A stretch of 64,000 nucleotides of DNA from Oryzias latipes (GCF_002234675.1 NC_019868.2:25682293-25746292); one strand, 5' to 3'. Numbered from the stretch's first letter, positions 39,801 through 50,991 are shown. Made by a program: numbers and translations. Notes: generated by a model not told the origin, from the sequence alone.

Positions 39801-41267
39801 CCGTCAAACTGTCAAAGTAACTTTGCTGTTCAGTTAGACTTTGGGAAATGTGAAAGATTTAGTGTAAAATGTGAAATCGCACATTTTAAAAAGGCTTGTG
39901 AAACAACAGGATTTTAAAAAAAATGTAGTTTAAGTGCATTTATATTTAAGTAATGTTCCTATTTACAAATAAATGACACAAATTTAGCAAAAACAGAAAT
40001 CATTTAAGCTATTCAGAAAAGGTTGATGCCAACAGCACCCTGTCAGTCATCGGTGTACAATAAATGGACGATTTTCATTTTTATGACCATATATCTGCAA
40101 CACTCCAAACAGTGAATATTTTCTTCATATTTATCTTTTTTCCCCTGGTTTTAATAACACATATTAATCAGTCATCCTGTTTTTATATTTAAATCCACTT
40201 ATAATTAGCAACAAATGAAAATAAGGAAAAGAGATCTGCGAAAGCGCTCCTCCCTGCAGAGGGGTGTTAAAGTCTCTGACTGAAAGAGCTCCTCGGTGCA
40301 TGCTCTTGTGCTTTAAACTTTATGCAATAAAGAAAACAACATTTTGTATTCATATTGAATATGAATCTTACAGTTGTGTTGTTTATATGCAACATTTAAG
40401 TCAGTTTAGTCTCTAAATGCAACCTTTAATAAATGATTTTGGTGTTTAGAGTGTATTTTAGAACATTTAACGTTTGATCAGTCACTGCAGTGACAGATGC
40501 TGGAGCTGTCCATCTGCAGCAGCAGCAATTTCCTGATTTGCCTGCTGCAGATGATGCAAAGAGCAGCTGTCATCAAGCACTTGTGCAAATAACAGTCCTT
40601 CCACGCTTTCTTCATCTGTACCTCCCCTGTTTCTGAGCATTTAGCAGACATTTGCAGCAGCAGCTCACCGTCACGTCGCCCTCCTTGGCAGCCTCCTTCT
40701 CCGGCTCAGCCTGGCGCTTCTCCATCGCTCGGTACGGCACGGGCTCTGACTCATCTGACTCCTATTAACCAGAAAAAATACGCCTTTCATCTCTAAATAG
40801 GTACAGCTTTGTCTATATTCCTTTACAAAAATGAAATAAACTTACCATCCAGTAGAAATTACCTTTAAAAAAATGTTTGTTTGTTTTTAAAGCGCTTTTC
40901 AGTTTAGCTAGGAACAGGTAACGGTAGCCACCTCATTTGTACAAAAAATAAACTCAATAAAGTTTTTTTGTTCAAATTCCATAAAACTTTAATAGTTAGG
41001 CTTTCTTTACAACCTCTTTTAAACAACCTTAGTGGTTAATTAGAAAACGTTAGCAAGCGAGCTACGTGGCCGTGTGTGGAGTGTTCGGCAGCGGAGGAAG
41101 AGGAAGAGGAGGCGGAAAAGCTGAGCAATAAAAGTACCCACCTCGATCACAACCCTACTTATTCCCTGCAGGCGGATCGACCTTCTTCTCGGCGTCGCCT
41201 GTAACTCGACTCCAGTCGCCGGATTATTATAACTCCTGGACCTGCGGCTTCGTAATTGTATCGGCAT
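33834..41267 (-). CDS. PLD3/PLD4-type phospholipase D family protein with long N-terminal extension
   Basis: Eleven exons: 41267-41142, 40761-40669, 39558-38758, 38607-38420, 38342-38168, 38092-37847, 37013-36813, 35233-35094, 34895-34730, 34644-34545 and 34027-33834, summing to 809 aa (PLD3/PLD4 are about 490-510). Residues ~348-366 form a signal anchor ([15 protein letters not shown]). Then come the PLD3/4 features PCSVDC...LVESIP, HKD1 HTKLWVVD (His ~518) with GSANMDWRS, and HKD2 HAKFMVTD (His ~733) with [10 protein letters not shown]. Both catalytic motifs are complete. PLD3/PLD4 are lumenal lysosomal 5' exonucleases and lysophospholipid enzymes. Residues 1-340 are unusual: a basic start ([16 protein letters not shown]), then a long acidic Ser/Glu/Ala-rich region in one 801-nt exon. 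The fish gene named pld7 is a possible identity, but I could not confirm it. Minus-strand AATAAA is at 33755-33760. Confidence 0.88.
34934..35009. repeat. Perfect 36-bp inverted repeat, 4-nt loop
   Basis: Arms 34934-34969 and 34974-35009 are exact reverse complements (first arm starts ACTCTTTGAACTCGTC); the loop is GTCT. It lies in the PLD-gene intron between exons ending 35094 and starting 34895, 38 bp from the nearer exon. Arm identity is 36 of 36. Confidence 0.95.
35349..35732 (+). mobile_element. hAT-like non-autonomous element
   Basis: Starts TAGGCATGATCAATATA and ends CATGCAGCCCTA, with the ATCGTTATCGCAA and TATATCGTCGTCGCAATATT interior typical of the family. About 384 bp. The best preserved of three related copies in the window. 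Confidence 0.7.
35950..36650 (-). mobile_element. Decayed LINE reverse transcriptase fragment
   Basis: Minus-strand frames contain [12 protein letters not shown] (palm motif YADD), SKSAVIICR and [15 protein letters not shown], an order typical of a fish non-LTR reverse transcriptase. The frames are broken. It lies in a PLD-gene intron and is distinct from the LINE at 12.6 kb. Confidence 0.75.
37141..37745 (+). repeat. Longest copy of repeat family R
   Basis: Contains every block seen in the family, from 'tggtgtttttaacatgttt' and 'tctgacgatgaaggacat' through 'aaaagaccactgggaa'. Sits in the PLD-gene intron between 37013 and 37847. No ORF resembling a transposase. Confidence 0.65.
39559..40668 (-). 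other. PLD-gene intron 2
   Basis: AT-rich in the middle. Near 39630-39770 there is a degenerate repeated phrase (GCTACGCCTCT / GCTTCGCCTTT / GCTCTGCCTCT). No gene seen. Confidence 0.4.
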
Positions 41268-41637
41268 CTTGGATGACTTTAAAAATTCAACACGTGTGAC
41301 GACATTAACGGACGGAGCTCTTTATGTATTTGGTCTTTTTTTTATTTTTTAAATTGCAACCGTTAATAAAAAAATATTGCAACGATCGACCTGTGAAGAA
41401 CATCACCTGCATTTATGGACTGCTAAATTCAGTGGAAAAAAATTTGGAGTCCCAAATGCACGTTCATAATAATTTGATTTGTGCGCGTCCTCAAAAAACA
41501 CAAACAACAACTTAAAGAGACCGCGATTTCCTGTGACTTCCGGTTGGCCGTTAGGGATCCGTTCGAATTAGCCCCGCCCCCCATGTGTGACGCAGATCTA
41601 ATGCGGAAAAGGGGGAATTCTCGACTTCTGGCTGCAG
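41268..41637. promoter_or_regulatory. Shared promoter of the PLD gene and gpr137, with gpr137 exon 1
   Basis: Divergent start regions. An ETS-like ACTTCCGG lies near 41537 and a CACGTG core near 41290. The presumed gpr137 first exon ends with CTGCAG|GTAGAG at about 41637 and is non-coding. Confidence 0.55.
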
Positions 41638-43027
41638 GTAGAGAAGCTCCTTGTAAGTTCTGATCTTTTTGTCAAAAACAGATCGAATTTTGCATTTTTA
41701 AAAATACATCATAGCTGGTTTTATACTCGTGACACCAGAAGCGTCTCACATTGGTGTGTTAGCTGTCAGTTGGAACTAGCTTGGCTTTGCTTCCTCAAAC
41801 TGTTGTTTATGTTCCAAAAACAGGAGAAATAAAAGGTCTTTTAAGGTAATGGAAAATTGACAATTTTAAAGTGTTATCGAACCGAATTTGGTGGAAAAAA
41901 AGAGTTTATGTTTGCATTATGTTGTATTTTTTAATCGAAACTGAAACACTGTTAAAAAAAAATACCGATGGCTTAAGCTAGTTTAAGCCGCGAGGAGAGA
42001 TAAAAGATCAGCCTCCTGATTCTGTCTACACGGTTATGTACCTGTCTTTATTGCAGATAACTTTATAGTTTTAAATGTGTAATAAAACATTTTTGAGATA
42101 GTATATCGTTAACCGCTCTCTAATGATCCCCAGGACTGGGACGTCTGACATTCTTTGACTTCATGGAAATCTCCACGGATGTTCTTGAGTGGGAAATATT
42201 CATCCATGTTTTTGCATGGTTATTGTTGTGATCATAAACTAGCCAAAGCTATATTTCTGCACCTACCTAAGAAAAAGAAAGTTTAAAGTTACAACTCTTG
42301 CTGGGCGTTTGACCTCTGACCTTTGTAAGAAACAGGAAGTTTCCTGAAATGCTCTTGGATTCAGTCATGTTCAAGCTTGTGATTGTGACGGTAAACATGT
42401 TATGTAACACACTCAGATAGGTATATAGGTGTTTTCTACTGAGCTCACACTGATATATGAAGGCATGTCAGTGCGCTGTTGTCTGGTAGCTGTTTAAATA
42501 AAGTTTAAGTTCCTCACGTCAAGACCACTTTCCTGCAGGGCGGCAGTTGTAGCGTAAAAGTTTGGACTGTGTTTGTAGACACAGGTTTGTTGATCTTGTT
42601 ACTCCTTTTTTTGGGGTATTATGTCTGTCCTCTATATGTTTCCTTGACCATCTGAAGTCTTGTTAATTTATAACAAATGACGGCGACTAGGAGGGTTGAG
42701 CAAAGTTACCTGGAAATCTAAAGTCAACAGCATTTTCAAGTTAACTACATCATACCCACTGGTTATTGATGTCAGCATTTTATTATGACTTAAAGACATA
42801 AAGACTGGACTAAAAGGTTACTCTGGACAATCCAAAGTGTGAAATCTTTAAAAAAAATTGGGCTTTTAAGAGTGTTGGTTGTCTACTTTTTTATGGCTTG
42901 GATTGGTGTTTTCTGGTACTTCAGTGGAGACGAAAAAATACCAAAAGATAGAAAAGAAATCTTTTTTCCTGTAACGAGCGTTAACTCATAGCGAGCTGCT
43001 GACGTCCTTAATCTGTTTGTCCCTCAG
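41638..43027 (+). other. gpr137 intron 1
   Basis: About 1.4 kb, AT-rich, ending in ...GTCCCTCAG. No repeat or gene recognised. Confidence 0.5.
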
Positions 43028-43047
43028 GTCTTCCACGTAAACCTGCC

Positions 43048-43080
43048 ATGTTGCAGCGTGAAAGGATGACGGCGCGGTAA
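43048..43080 (+). CDS. Upstream ORF in gpr137 leader (10 codons)
   Basis: ATG...TAA encodes [10 protein letters not shown] and stops 17 nt before the gpr137 start codon at 43098. It lies in the same exon, so every mature transcript using this exon carries it. The short gap would limit reinitiation. Translation is inferred, not shown. Confidence 0.45.
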   Translation: MLQRERMTAR

Positions 43081-43097
43081 TCCTGTCGACCCTTCCG

Positions 43098-45956
43098 ATG
43101 GACTCTCCACTCACAGCCGCCCCCGATCCCAACTCCTCCACCTCGCCCCTGCCGGTGCCCCTGCTTCCCGCCATCCTCCCGTCGGTCCAGCTTAGCTTCA
43201 CGGTCCTGTACACGGCTCTTTATGCGGGCCTCTTCGTGGCGGTGTACTTGCAGCTGTGGCTGCTCCTCCTCTACAAACACAAGAGATGGAGTTACCAGAG
43301 CGCCTTTCTGTTCCTCTGCCTGCTCTGGTCTGCACTCCGCACCACGCTCTTCTCCTTTTACTTCCATAATGCGGTGCAGGCCAACCACCTCCCTGTCGCA
43401 GTCTACTGGCTGCTGTACTGCTTCCCTGTGTGTCTGCAGTTCTTCACTCTCAGCCTCATAAGCCTGTATTTTACTCAGGTGAGCTTGGGACAGGTGATCA
43501 GTCTTTAGATTCAGGCTGTTCTCTCAGATTTCTTAATTCAGCTCTGCTCTCCCTCTACAGGTACTACTCAAAGTAAGAGAGACCTACAGCTCTGCAATGA
43601 ACAGACGGCTGTGAGTTTGACAGAAAAGTAAAATAACTGCAACCCAGGCGCTTTTCATGTGGAATAGCCTAACTATCAAGCATCTGATGTTTGTGTATCC
43701 AGATGGCTAGCGCGTTGTGCATACGGAGCGATGAGTCTGGTCTTCCTCTGCGTGAATGTGGCCTGTGGAGTCCTTGGGGACCGCGACACCAGCGGGGAGA
43801 GGGGTAACAGAACCTGGAACCTCGTCTTGGTCCGCGTTATAATCAACGACTTGCTTTTCATCATGGCTGCCGTGCTGCTCGCCACACTACTGTTGCGTCT
43901 GGCCCGACACTCACGCTCCACCAGCGCCTACCTGATGAGCAAGGTGTGCAGGACATTTCTGCAGAAATGGCTATTTTATCGCCGCTTTCTGAAAATTAAC
44001 CTGCCGTGTCATGTCCTCTGGGTCTGAGCTCATCTGCCACATCTGCTAAAGCTTTAAACGATTCACGCGTTGACCTGCTAAATGTTGGCTAATGACTGCT
44101 TCCTTAGGCTTGAGAATGGAAACTGCAGCCTCCTGGAACTGATGCTCTTCTTATTCTTATTTTTGTGAAACAATTCACGTCTAAACTGTTGTTCCTGATT
44201 AGGGGACCACCGTGTGCCAAACAGCAGCCCTCGGAGCTGCGGTGATCCTCTTGTATACCAGCCGCGCCTGCTACAACCTGACAGTCCTCATCCTGTCCCA
44301 GAACCACCGCGTGGAGTCCTTCAACTTTAACTGGTACAACGTCTCTGACCAGGTAATCCACCAAAGTCCCAGCCAGCTTTTATTTCTTTCAAAATATTGA
44401 TGATCCAAAGCTTTCATCTCATTTTTATTTTATTTTATTCCCACAAAAAAATGTATTTCTTTTGTGTGGGAACAGAAAAACTTTTACTTTGTTATTAAAA
44501 CCATTGGTGCCTTTTTTCCCTCTCTCAAAACAAGACAAATAGCCAACATGTGCATTCCTTAATAAACACATAATATGACTATACCAATACATGGTATATA
44601 TATGATTAAAATTATCTTTGTTTATTGATTTTGACTCCTTGATTTGCAGTCAAAGATCATTCCATGACCTGATACCTTATATTAAAATGTATCTTTTTTT
44701 AAATTTTAGTTCTAAACTGGGGTTTCTTGAAAATTGCATGTTCTTTTAATAGACTCAGTGCGATGAAAATCCTGTTTTTGTGTTTTCCACGTGTTCTTGG
44801 GGCATTTTTCTGATGGTGGAAGACATAAATTGCATTCCTGACTATTTTTCAGACTGTCATGAACATTTAACTAAATCTGTGAATTAAAAATAGTAGAGTA
44901 GAGGGATCCCCAAAGTTTCTTCCTGTGAATATTCGTATTGCTTTTTTTATGTCAAATGAAAATTGAACAATAAATGTCTTATTTGCATTTCACCAAATTT
45001 CAATAGAAGGTATGGAATAATCAAGGAGTTAAACAGTAAATGCAAAGCATCAGGATCTAATGACTATTTAACTTTGCACATCATAGCAGTTATTTTGGCC
45101 ATTTTCTCTGTGTTTTTTCAGGCTGATTTGCTGATTGAACTTGGGGACCAGGGCTATCTAGCCTTTGGCATCATCCTCTTCATATGGGAGCTGCTTCCTA
45201 CCAGTCTCCTCATTCTGATCTTCAGGGTTCGTCGACCAGCTCAGGAGGTGTCTGATTAGTCCTCATGTCATCCTTGAATCTGAGTGACGTTTATTACCCA
45301 GCGACAGGAGACATTTCTTTTGCTTTTGCTGCCCTCTCCCGCAGACCAGCAGCACGGCCATCAACAACAGAGTTCTCCCTCGTCCGTATTTCTTTGACGA
45401 CCCTCAAGGCAGCGACGACGACATTCCCGTTCCGTGGGCTCGCGGCTCGCAGTCAAACTTAAGGTACACGCAGCGGCCGCAATAGAGAACAAAACATTTC
45501 TCCCCGTCTGGTGTTGAGCCGCTCGAATAACATTAACACATATCCGCACTATACAGCTGAGTGCACCAACTAGCAAGAGTTGTCTTCATAGTAAATCAGC
45601 TGATTCTAAAGCAAAGAGAAGCGTTTTCTGCTTTATTTTTATTTTAAACAGGGCACTATGTTCTGCTTCCTGATTGGTTGAAAAGCAATGTCAATCTGTG
45701 GCGTATCTACTGTACAGAATGCAGTCATTTTGACAAATTCACACCATTATTTGTCCCATGATAAATGAGGGACAAACTACTGAATGACAACGTTTTTGAA
45801 TCCATGATTTGGCAGCGGCGAACCAAATGTTGAAGCATCTTTTCTTGTTACGCCTCCAGCTGGTACGGGTCAGAGACGGCTCCTCTCCTGTGCGCCAACA
45901 ACCCTGCAGAGAGCGGCCACCAGCACCACTCCTTTTACTCCACCCCCCAGACCTGA
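43098..45956 (+). CDS. gpr137: Integral membrane protein GPR137
   Basis: Coding exons: 43098-43478 (exon starts 43028), 43561-43610, 43703-43943, 44203-44352, 45122-45247, 45345-45463 and 45860-45956, giving 387 aa. Seven hydrophobic segments are present. Family hallmarks are [47 protein letters not shown] and WYNVSDQADL. The last exon was chosen because it alone restores the GPR137 tail SWYG...APLL and HSFYSTPQT; reading straight past 45463 stops after nine codons. GPR137 proteins sit in lysosomal membranes and influence Rag/mTORC1 signalling. GPR137 rather than 137B/C is supported by the STPQT end and by syvn1 as neighbour, as on human 11q13. Confidence 0.93.
44353..45121 (+). other. gpr137 intron with family R relic
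   Basis: A short copy of repeat family R at about 44760-44870 (tgttttccacgtgttc, tttctgatggtggaagacat). The rest is AT-rich, nothing seen. Confidence 0.5.
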
Positions 45957-47070
45957 CCCCACCTGCTGAATCACCACACCTGGAAGGATGGGACCTCCCA
46001 CCGTGGGCAGTTTTGCACTGAAAAGCTCAGGAAAGCTAAAAAAAAAAGCACCTTGTAGACGTCGTGGAACAAAAAGACAAAAGCGTCTCTCTATCTCACC
46101 TTAAAGGGAAAAAGCTCAGCAGACTCCTCATCAAACTAAACTCAGGTTATAAACTTTTTTGCAGAAACAATTACCTTATTTGACGGCTGGAGCTCCACAT
46201 ACTTTCCTTAAGTCACTCTGAGCTGTGGACTTCATTCCTGGACCAACTGTAGATTTGGAAAGTTAACAAAACAGACGGTATTACAGATATTTATTTTTGA
46301 GGTTGACAGACGGAATTCCATTTTATCACTTTGAATTTAAGCTTTCTTGTAGCTGTTGATTTGTTTGTTTGTTTGTTTTAGGCCTTTAGCTGGTTTTGCA
46401 TCTGAAAAAAAAAAGTTAACACTTTTAAAACTTGTCTTCCCTTCTTTCCTCTTTGAATAGTTTTATGGTTGTGACTTGATAAAGGCTTTATTTATTTATG
46501 TTTTTATCCTCTAAATGCTTAAAGTTACTGTCTCCTCTGGAAAAGGGGTTTCATGACTTTTTACTCATCTGTGCTGTTGACTTTCTGCCAGACTGACATT
46601 TGATATGGAAACTGCAGACATGTACTTTTTTTCTTTTTATTTACAAAACTCTGCACATCTTGTTGCTATGCAGAAAATGATTGAAGATTGTTAGCACCAA
46701 AGGGAACATGTAAAAGAAAAAAGGTTTCATTTTTGTTCGTCTTTTTTTTCTTTCAGTGCTCAAGTTGATTAAGGAGTTTTCTATTACGTCTCACAATTTA
46801 CCAAAAGAGTTAGAACCTTTTTCTCTCGTTTGACCACATCTGTATTCAGACAAATTGGTTTAGTACAATTTTGCCCAAGAGGAAGTTAATTTTCTTCACA
46901 CACAAAATTTATTAGCAACAGTTAAATACAAGAAAATGTCCCAACGTGAAGTTCCTGCTCCAAAGCTCGGCGTCACACCTCAAGTGACCTCAGCTGAGGA
47001 ACTGCTGTTGTGGTTTCTGAGAACTTGTAGAACTGAAAAAGATTGTGAAAATAAAATAGAAATCTGCTGC
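45957..47070 (+). other. gpr137 3' UTR and poly(A) signal
   Basis: AATAAA at 47050-47055 is the likely end of the transcript. The UTR holds the first half of a spaced duplication (46456-46537) repeated downstream at 47337-47431. Confidence 0.6.
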
Positions 47071-47431
47071 TTCCCTTTTTTAATGTGAGAACAGACTGAC
47101 TTCAATTATTATTGGGCCATCTATAGGCCCCAAGAATATGAATATAATTGCTGGTTCATAAAAAAAAGATGGTTAAAAATCAGTCAATTTCAGTGAGAGC
47201 CAGACTGTCTGACTCTGACCCGTACATGACAGGTTTTATGGAAAGGTGGGACGTTTTAGTCCTTTTAAAAATATTTTTTAGCAGTTTTCCATACCAAAAA
47301 AAGTTTAGCATTTTGTAAACACAATGTGTGCATTTTAATAGTTTTATGGTTGTGACTTGATAAAGGCATTATTATTTATGTTTTTATCCTCTAAATGCTT
47401 AACTCGCATTGCCCAAAGTTACTGTCTCCTC
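46456..47431 (+). repeat. Spaced direct duplication around the gpr137 3' end
   Basis: 46456-46537 and 47337-47431 share 'gttttatggttgtgacttga', 'tttttatcctctaaatgctt' and 'aaagttactgtctcctc'. The second copy has a 14-bp insertion (ctcgcattgccc region). They are about 880 bp apart. Confidence 0.8.
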
Positions 47432-47536
47432 ATAAAAATACATGTGTATAAATATAAACACGTGAGAGAGAAAACATTTAAAGTGGTAAAAATGTTAGCA
47501 ACATTTCTCCCACACTGGTGCTTTTCTATGAACACA

Positions 47537-47616
47537 TTACGTCAGAATCGATTGACCAATCAGCACCTTCCCCATAGCAACAGCCAATCAGCATTCCGTC
47601 TCTGAATAACCAATCA
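47537..47616. promoter_or_regulatory. Orphan CRE/CCAAT/X-box cluster
   Basis: TTACGTCA (47537-47544), then CCAATCA at 47556, 47584 and 47610, spaced 28 and 26 bp, with an X-box-like CATAGCAAC (47573-47581) between the first two. It lies about 500 bp beyond the gpr137 poly(A) signal and far from any known start. Confidence 0.5.
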
Positions 47617-47981
47617 GATTTTGAATTCAAACTGTTTGAATTGTTTCTCTCCTTTCTCGTATTTAATACTAGTTACTTAAAAAAAGGATTGCTTATTTAA
47701 TTAAGATTTATGGTATATATGATTATTTTATTGTTTTTCTCAAAAACAACTAATCTTTGTCAAAAAGAACCTTTAGAATAACGACAAGCAAGTGCCAAGC
47801 TGCTAATTAACTGTCAGAGATGGAGGGCTGTCTGTGCCCTAAACAGTCTCAGAGATGGAGCAGCAAAGAGAGAGGCAGATTGCATAACCTCCTTTCTGGC
47901 ATCAAAGTTCATTTATTTGAACTAACCACCAACAGCATGGATGTAAATTCTGCTCCCAGACCCCCACAGTTCATTATGTAA

Positions 47982-48186
47982 CCCTTGTGCTGTCCTAGGC
48001 ACTTTACCATTGGGAATTGGGTCATCTAGACCCACTAGACAGTGCTCTGAACCTTTTTTCTTCAATGATTTGTGATCTTCACTGGTGTCCATGGATTACA
48101 TGAAATCTTTCCACCTTTATCCACCTTTGTCATGGTAGGGAGAACACGTCAATGTAAGGGTGGGGTCATCTAAGATAGCACAAGGG
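47982..48186 (+). mobile_element. 205-bp MITE, copy 3
   Basis: Starts CCCTTGTGCTGTCCTAG; the complement of its end starts CCCTTGTGCTATCTTAG. Same length as the other two copies. Flanks are GTAA and TTTT, so the target duplication is no longer exact. Confidence 0.8.
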
Positions 48187-48189
48187 TTT

Positions 48190-49283
48190 TAAATGGCAGA
48201 TATACTCTTGTAAACTTGCTCCAGTTTAGTCTGATGAAGTATTCCGACATCCGGTCTATAGTAGACTTATTATAGTTATACTCAAGTATACTTACTAAAA
48301 CAATCTTCAAGTGTACAACTTTTTGATAAAGGAAGCTTTGAAGATACTAATTGTTGCTTCTATTTGACATTATGCAAAAAGTTTTAACGTCCTAATTTGA
48401 TTCAGAAGTTATCTTAAAAAACACAAGAAAGTAAATAAATGTATTTAATTTCAACCCACCTGAGTAAACCCTTAGCAAAAAGTAGTCCTTTTAAGTGTAC
48501 TACTAGTATTCTATATGCTTAATATAAGGCAGTATACTTGATGTTTATTTTTTTCATATACTATCAATATACAGGCTAAAATGTTTCAATTAAAAGTATT
48601 CCGTTATTCATTATAGTTATATTTAAAACAATAAACTTCAAGTGTATTAGTGTTTGCTAAGGGAACATAGTGAAATCTACAGTTTAGGAACAAATAAAAA
48701 ATCAGATGCATTTTGTGCCAATAAAGGAAATGTATCAAATTTCAAAAGGAATCGATTATTTTATGGAAAAATATTTATGCCACCATGTTGCATACAAAAC
48801 TTTAAGTTGCAAATGAAAATATTAAATTTTTGCTTTCAAATTTTCTTTGCTTTCAAAAAATCATTTATGCAAAAGAAAAAATCTTTGTTTCTGCATCTTG
48901 TCCACTTAATATGTATGTGGATTTAATTTGAGATGCTTTTATTGTGAAAGGTAAAAAAAATACAATAATTTGAAGACAGTCAATGAAACACATCCACCAT
49001 CCTGCCAAAATGTCATGAACTCAAATCTAAACTGAACTTTTCTTTTTTTATAACCATGCAGCAAACATCTGCCAAATTCCCAGCATGCATGATATGCTTC
49101 ACCAAAATCCAGATTAAAATTCAGATTATTTTTATGCAGCCACAGTCTGATTGTGAACATGAATGTGCAATAGGCTGCATAAGAATAATATGGACTCAAA
49201 TGAAGACCATTTTGCAAACATAACTGATGTAAAAAAAAAACACCAATTACTAACGAACAAGTTAATTTTGATATTTTATCTTT
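48190..49283. other. AT-rich gap between gpr137 and syvn1
   Basis: No gene, RNA or named repeat recognised. Several AGTATACTT-like words recur at 48280-48560. Confidence 0.4.
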
Positions 49284-49709
49284 GTGAAGACATTAGAACT
49301 TCAACCTACTTCAACCTTTTCTATTAACAGCAATATTTTCCATGGCACCACTAAAAACAGATGTAGCCGCCGTTCCACTGACACTCTTTATTCTGCATTA
49401 CGTACAGACGATCCTATTAAAACCGTTCATACAATATGTACACGTTGCATGTTGAGACAAAAAATGCAGGAGCGGATTCAATCCACCGATTGGTTCCCCC
49501 AAAGACAGGCGGCATCAACAAAAGATGCGAGAACCGGAGCGCCCTCCCTCCCCATGATGAAGCATCACCCTCTGATGGAAGTCAAACATCTGCACCACCC
49601 ATTATTGCAGGAAGTCCAAACTCAGAGCGCAAGAAAGCCGCTACGAACCCGACAAAAATATGGAGCCGCCGCTTTGGACATAAAGGAGAAGAAAAGGAAT
49701 AATTTGTAA
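49284..49709 (+). other. Unassigned ORF of 141 codons, coding status doubtful
   Basis: ATG at 49284 opens a 141-codon frame (starts MKTLELQPTS); an overlapping frame from 49436 gives 88 aa rich in Pro, Ser and Lys. Local GC is higher than the flanks. I recognise no domain in either frame. It may be a terminal exon, a lineage-specific gene, part of a repeat, or chance. A minus-strand AATAAA (49725-49730) for syvn1 sits right at its end, so the two transcription units would meet tail to tail. Confidence 0.3.
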
Positions 49710-49724
49710 CAGCGAAAGTCTGGC

Positions 49725-49730
49725 TTTATT
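49725..49730 (-). terminator. Probable syvn1 poly(A) signal
   Basis: AATAAA on the minus strand, about 1.26 kb downstream of the syvn1 stop codon. The intervening 3' UTR is mostly AT-rich, with inverted arms GTGGGCGGG/CCCGCCCAC at about 50296-50341. Confidence 0.55.
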
Positions 49731-50991
49731 AAAAAGAAAATGCAAAAATATTGAAAATTGTTTTAATTAATGCCATTTTTTTCCAGATCAAGTAAACAAA
49801 ACAAAACAAAAAAACCTTGCAGAACAACACTGCATCTCTATAACATATATATCTACAAAGGACTAAACATACCAGCTACTTTGGAGTTGAGCTACTGAAC
49901 CACGGCTCACATGAAACATGGACCCCAGGAAGAAAAGAAAACACGGGATTTCCATTCCTGTGTGTGTGTTACAGGGAAAGATGTGTTGAGCAAAAACACA
50001 CAAAAGCAGGAAAACAAAAAATATATATATGCATGAGAAAGATGTGATTGACATTCAGAAAAGAAAAAAAAAATTTAAAACAGCTACGATGGGTGAAAGT
50101 ATGGAGGACCAAAGGTGACAAATTGAAATAAAAAAAAAATCATCATTAATTACTTAAATAAATGTGTCAAAAAAACATTAAGACTGGAACAAAAATAAAT
50201 ACATTTGTCATTAAATCTTAAATAAAACACAAAATAATTTCATGTAAGAAATGCATTTAGATATTTCACGGTCAGGTGTTACAGCAGTCAGTCAGTGGGC
50301 GGGGCTAACTCTGTAAATTCAGGTGCAAGGTCCCGCCCACTTGACCAGTAAAAGACATTCATGAAAACACCATTTAAAAGTGAAATAACTACATGCATTT
50401 CTGACATGAAATTAATTGACATTTTAATCAATTTTCTGATTTCATGACACATTTAATCATTTGTTACTTTTGGTCTTACATGGATTTATGGAGGCAGTAA
50501 GTTAACCTGCAACATTTTTGTGAAGATTAATTAAAAAAAAAAAAAAGTTTAACAAAGAAAAGACACTTTAACCCAAAAAGACAAAAAAACAACCATTCTG
50601 ACTGAGAATTAAACTCTTTTTGGTTCACATTTCCTAAACTTTTCTTCCACTTGATCTGAAAAATGACATTATTTACAACAATTCTTCGGCTGACAGCCAG
50701 GAACCTTCAGTTAAAACAGCTGTCCACCAAACCTGGGACTTTTCCTTTGTAGCGAACGATGAGCATCCTCCACGAGCGGGGCGGGGATTTGTCCCGTCGG
50801 TCAGCGGCTGCCTGACGCACAAACAGTCCAGGAGCGTCTCCCGACAGCCCGAGTCCAGATCCACCCCTTTAGAAACCTGAGCCTCTGGAAGGCAAGAGAG
50901 GAAGAGAGGCAACGAAGGACCGAAGCAGCCTAAAGTCGACTCGAGAGTTCCCGTTGGTCCTGATCGCCACGCCTGAATCAAAACCCGCGGG

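Noticed and set aside
41583-41663. Possible coding start in gpr137 exon 1
   Set aside because: The frame from the exon 1 ATG runs into the intron without family similarity; the conserved protein begins in the next exon at 43098.
45464-45490. Direct read-through of gpr137 past 45463 to a nearby stop
   Set aside because: It gives a nine-codon tail with no family match, whereas splicing to 45860 restores the conserved GPR137 C-terminus in phase.
46970-47005. Nuclear-receptor-like direct repeat (AGGTCA, AGGTGT on the minus strand)
   Set aside because: One half-site is imperfect and the location is a 3' UTR; such matches are common by chance.
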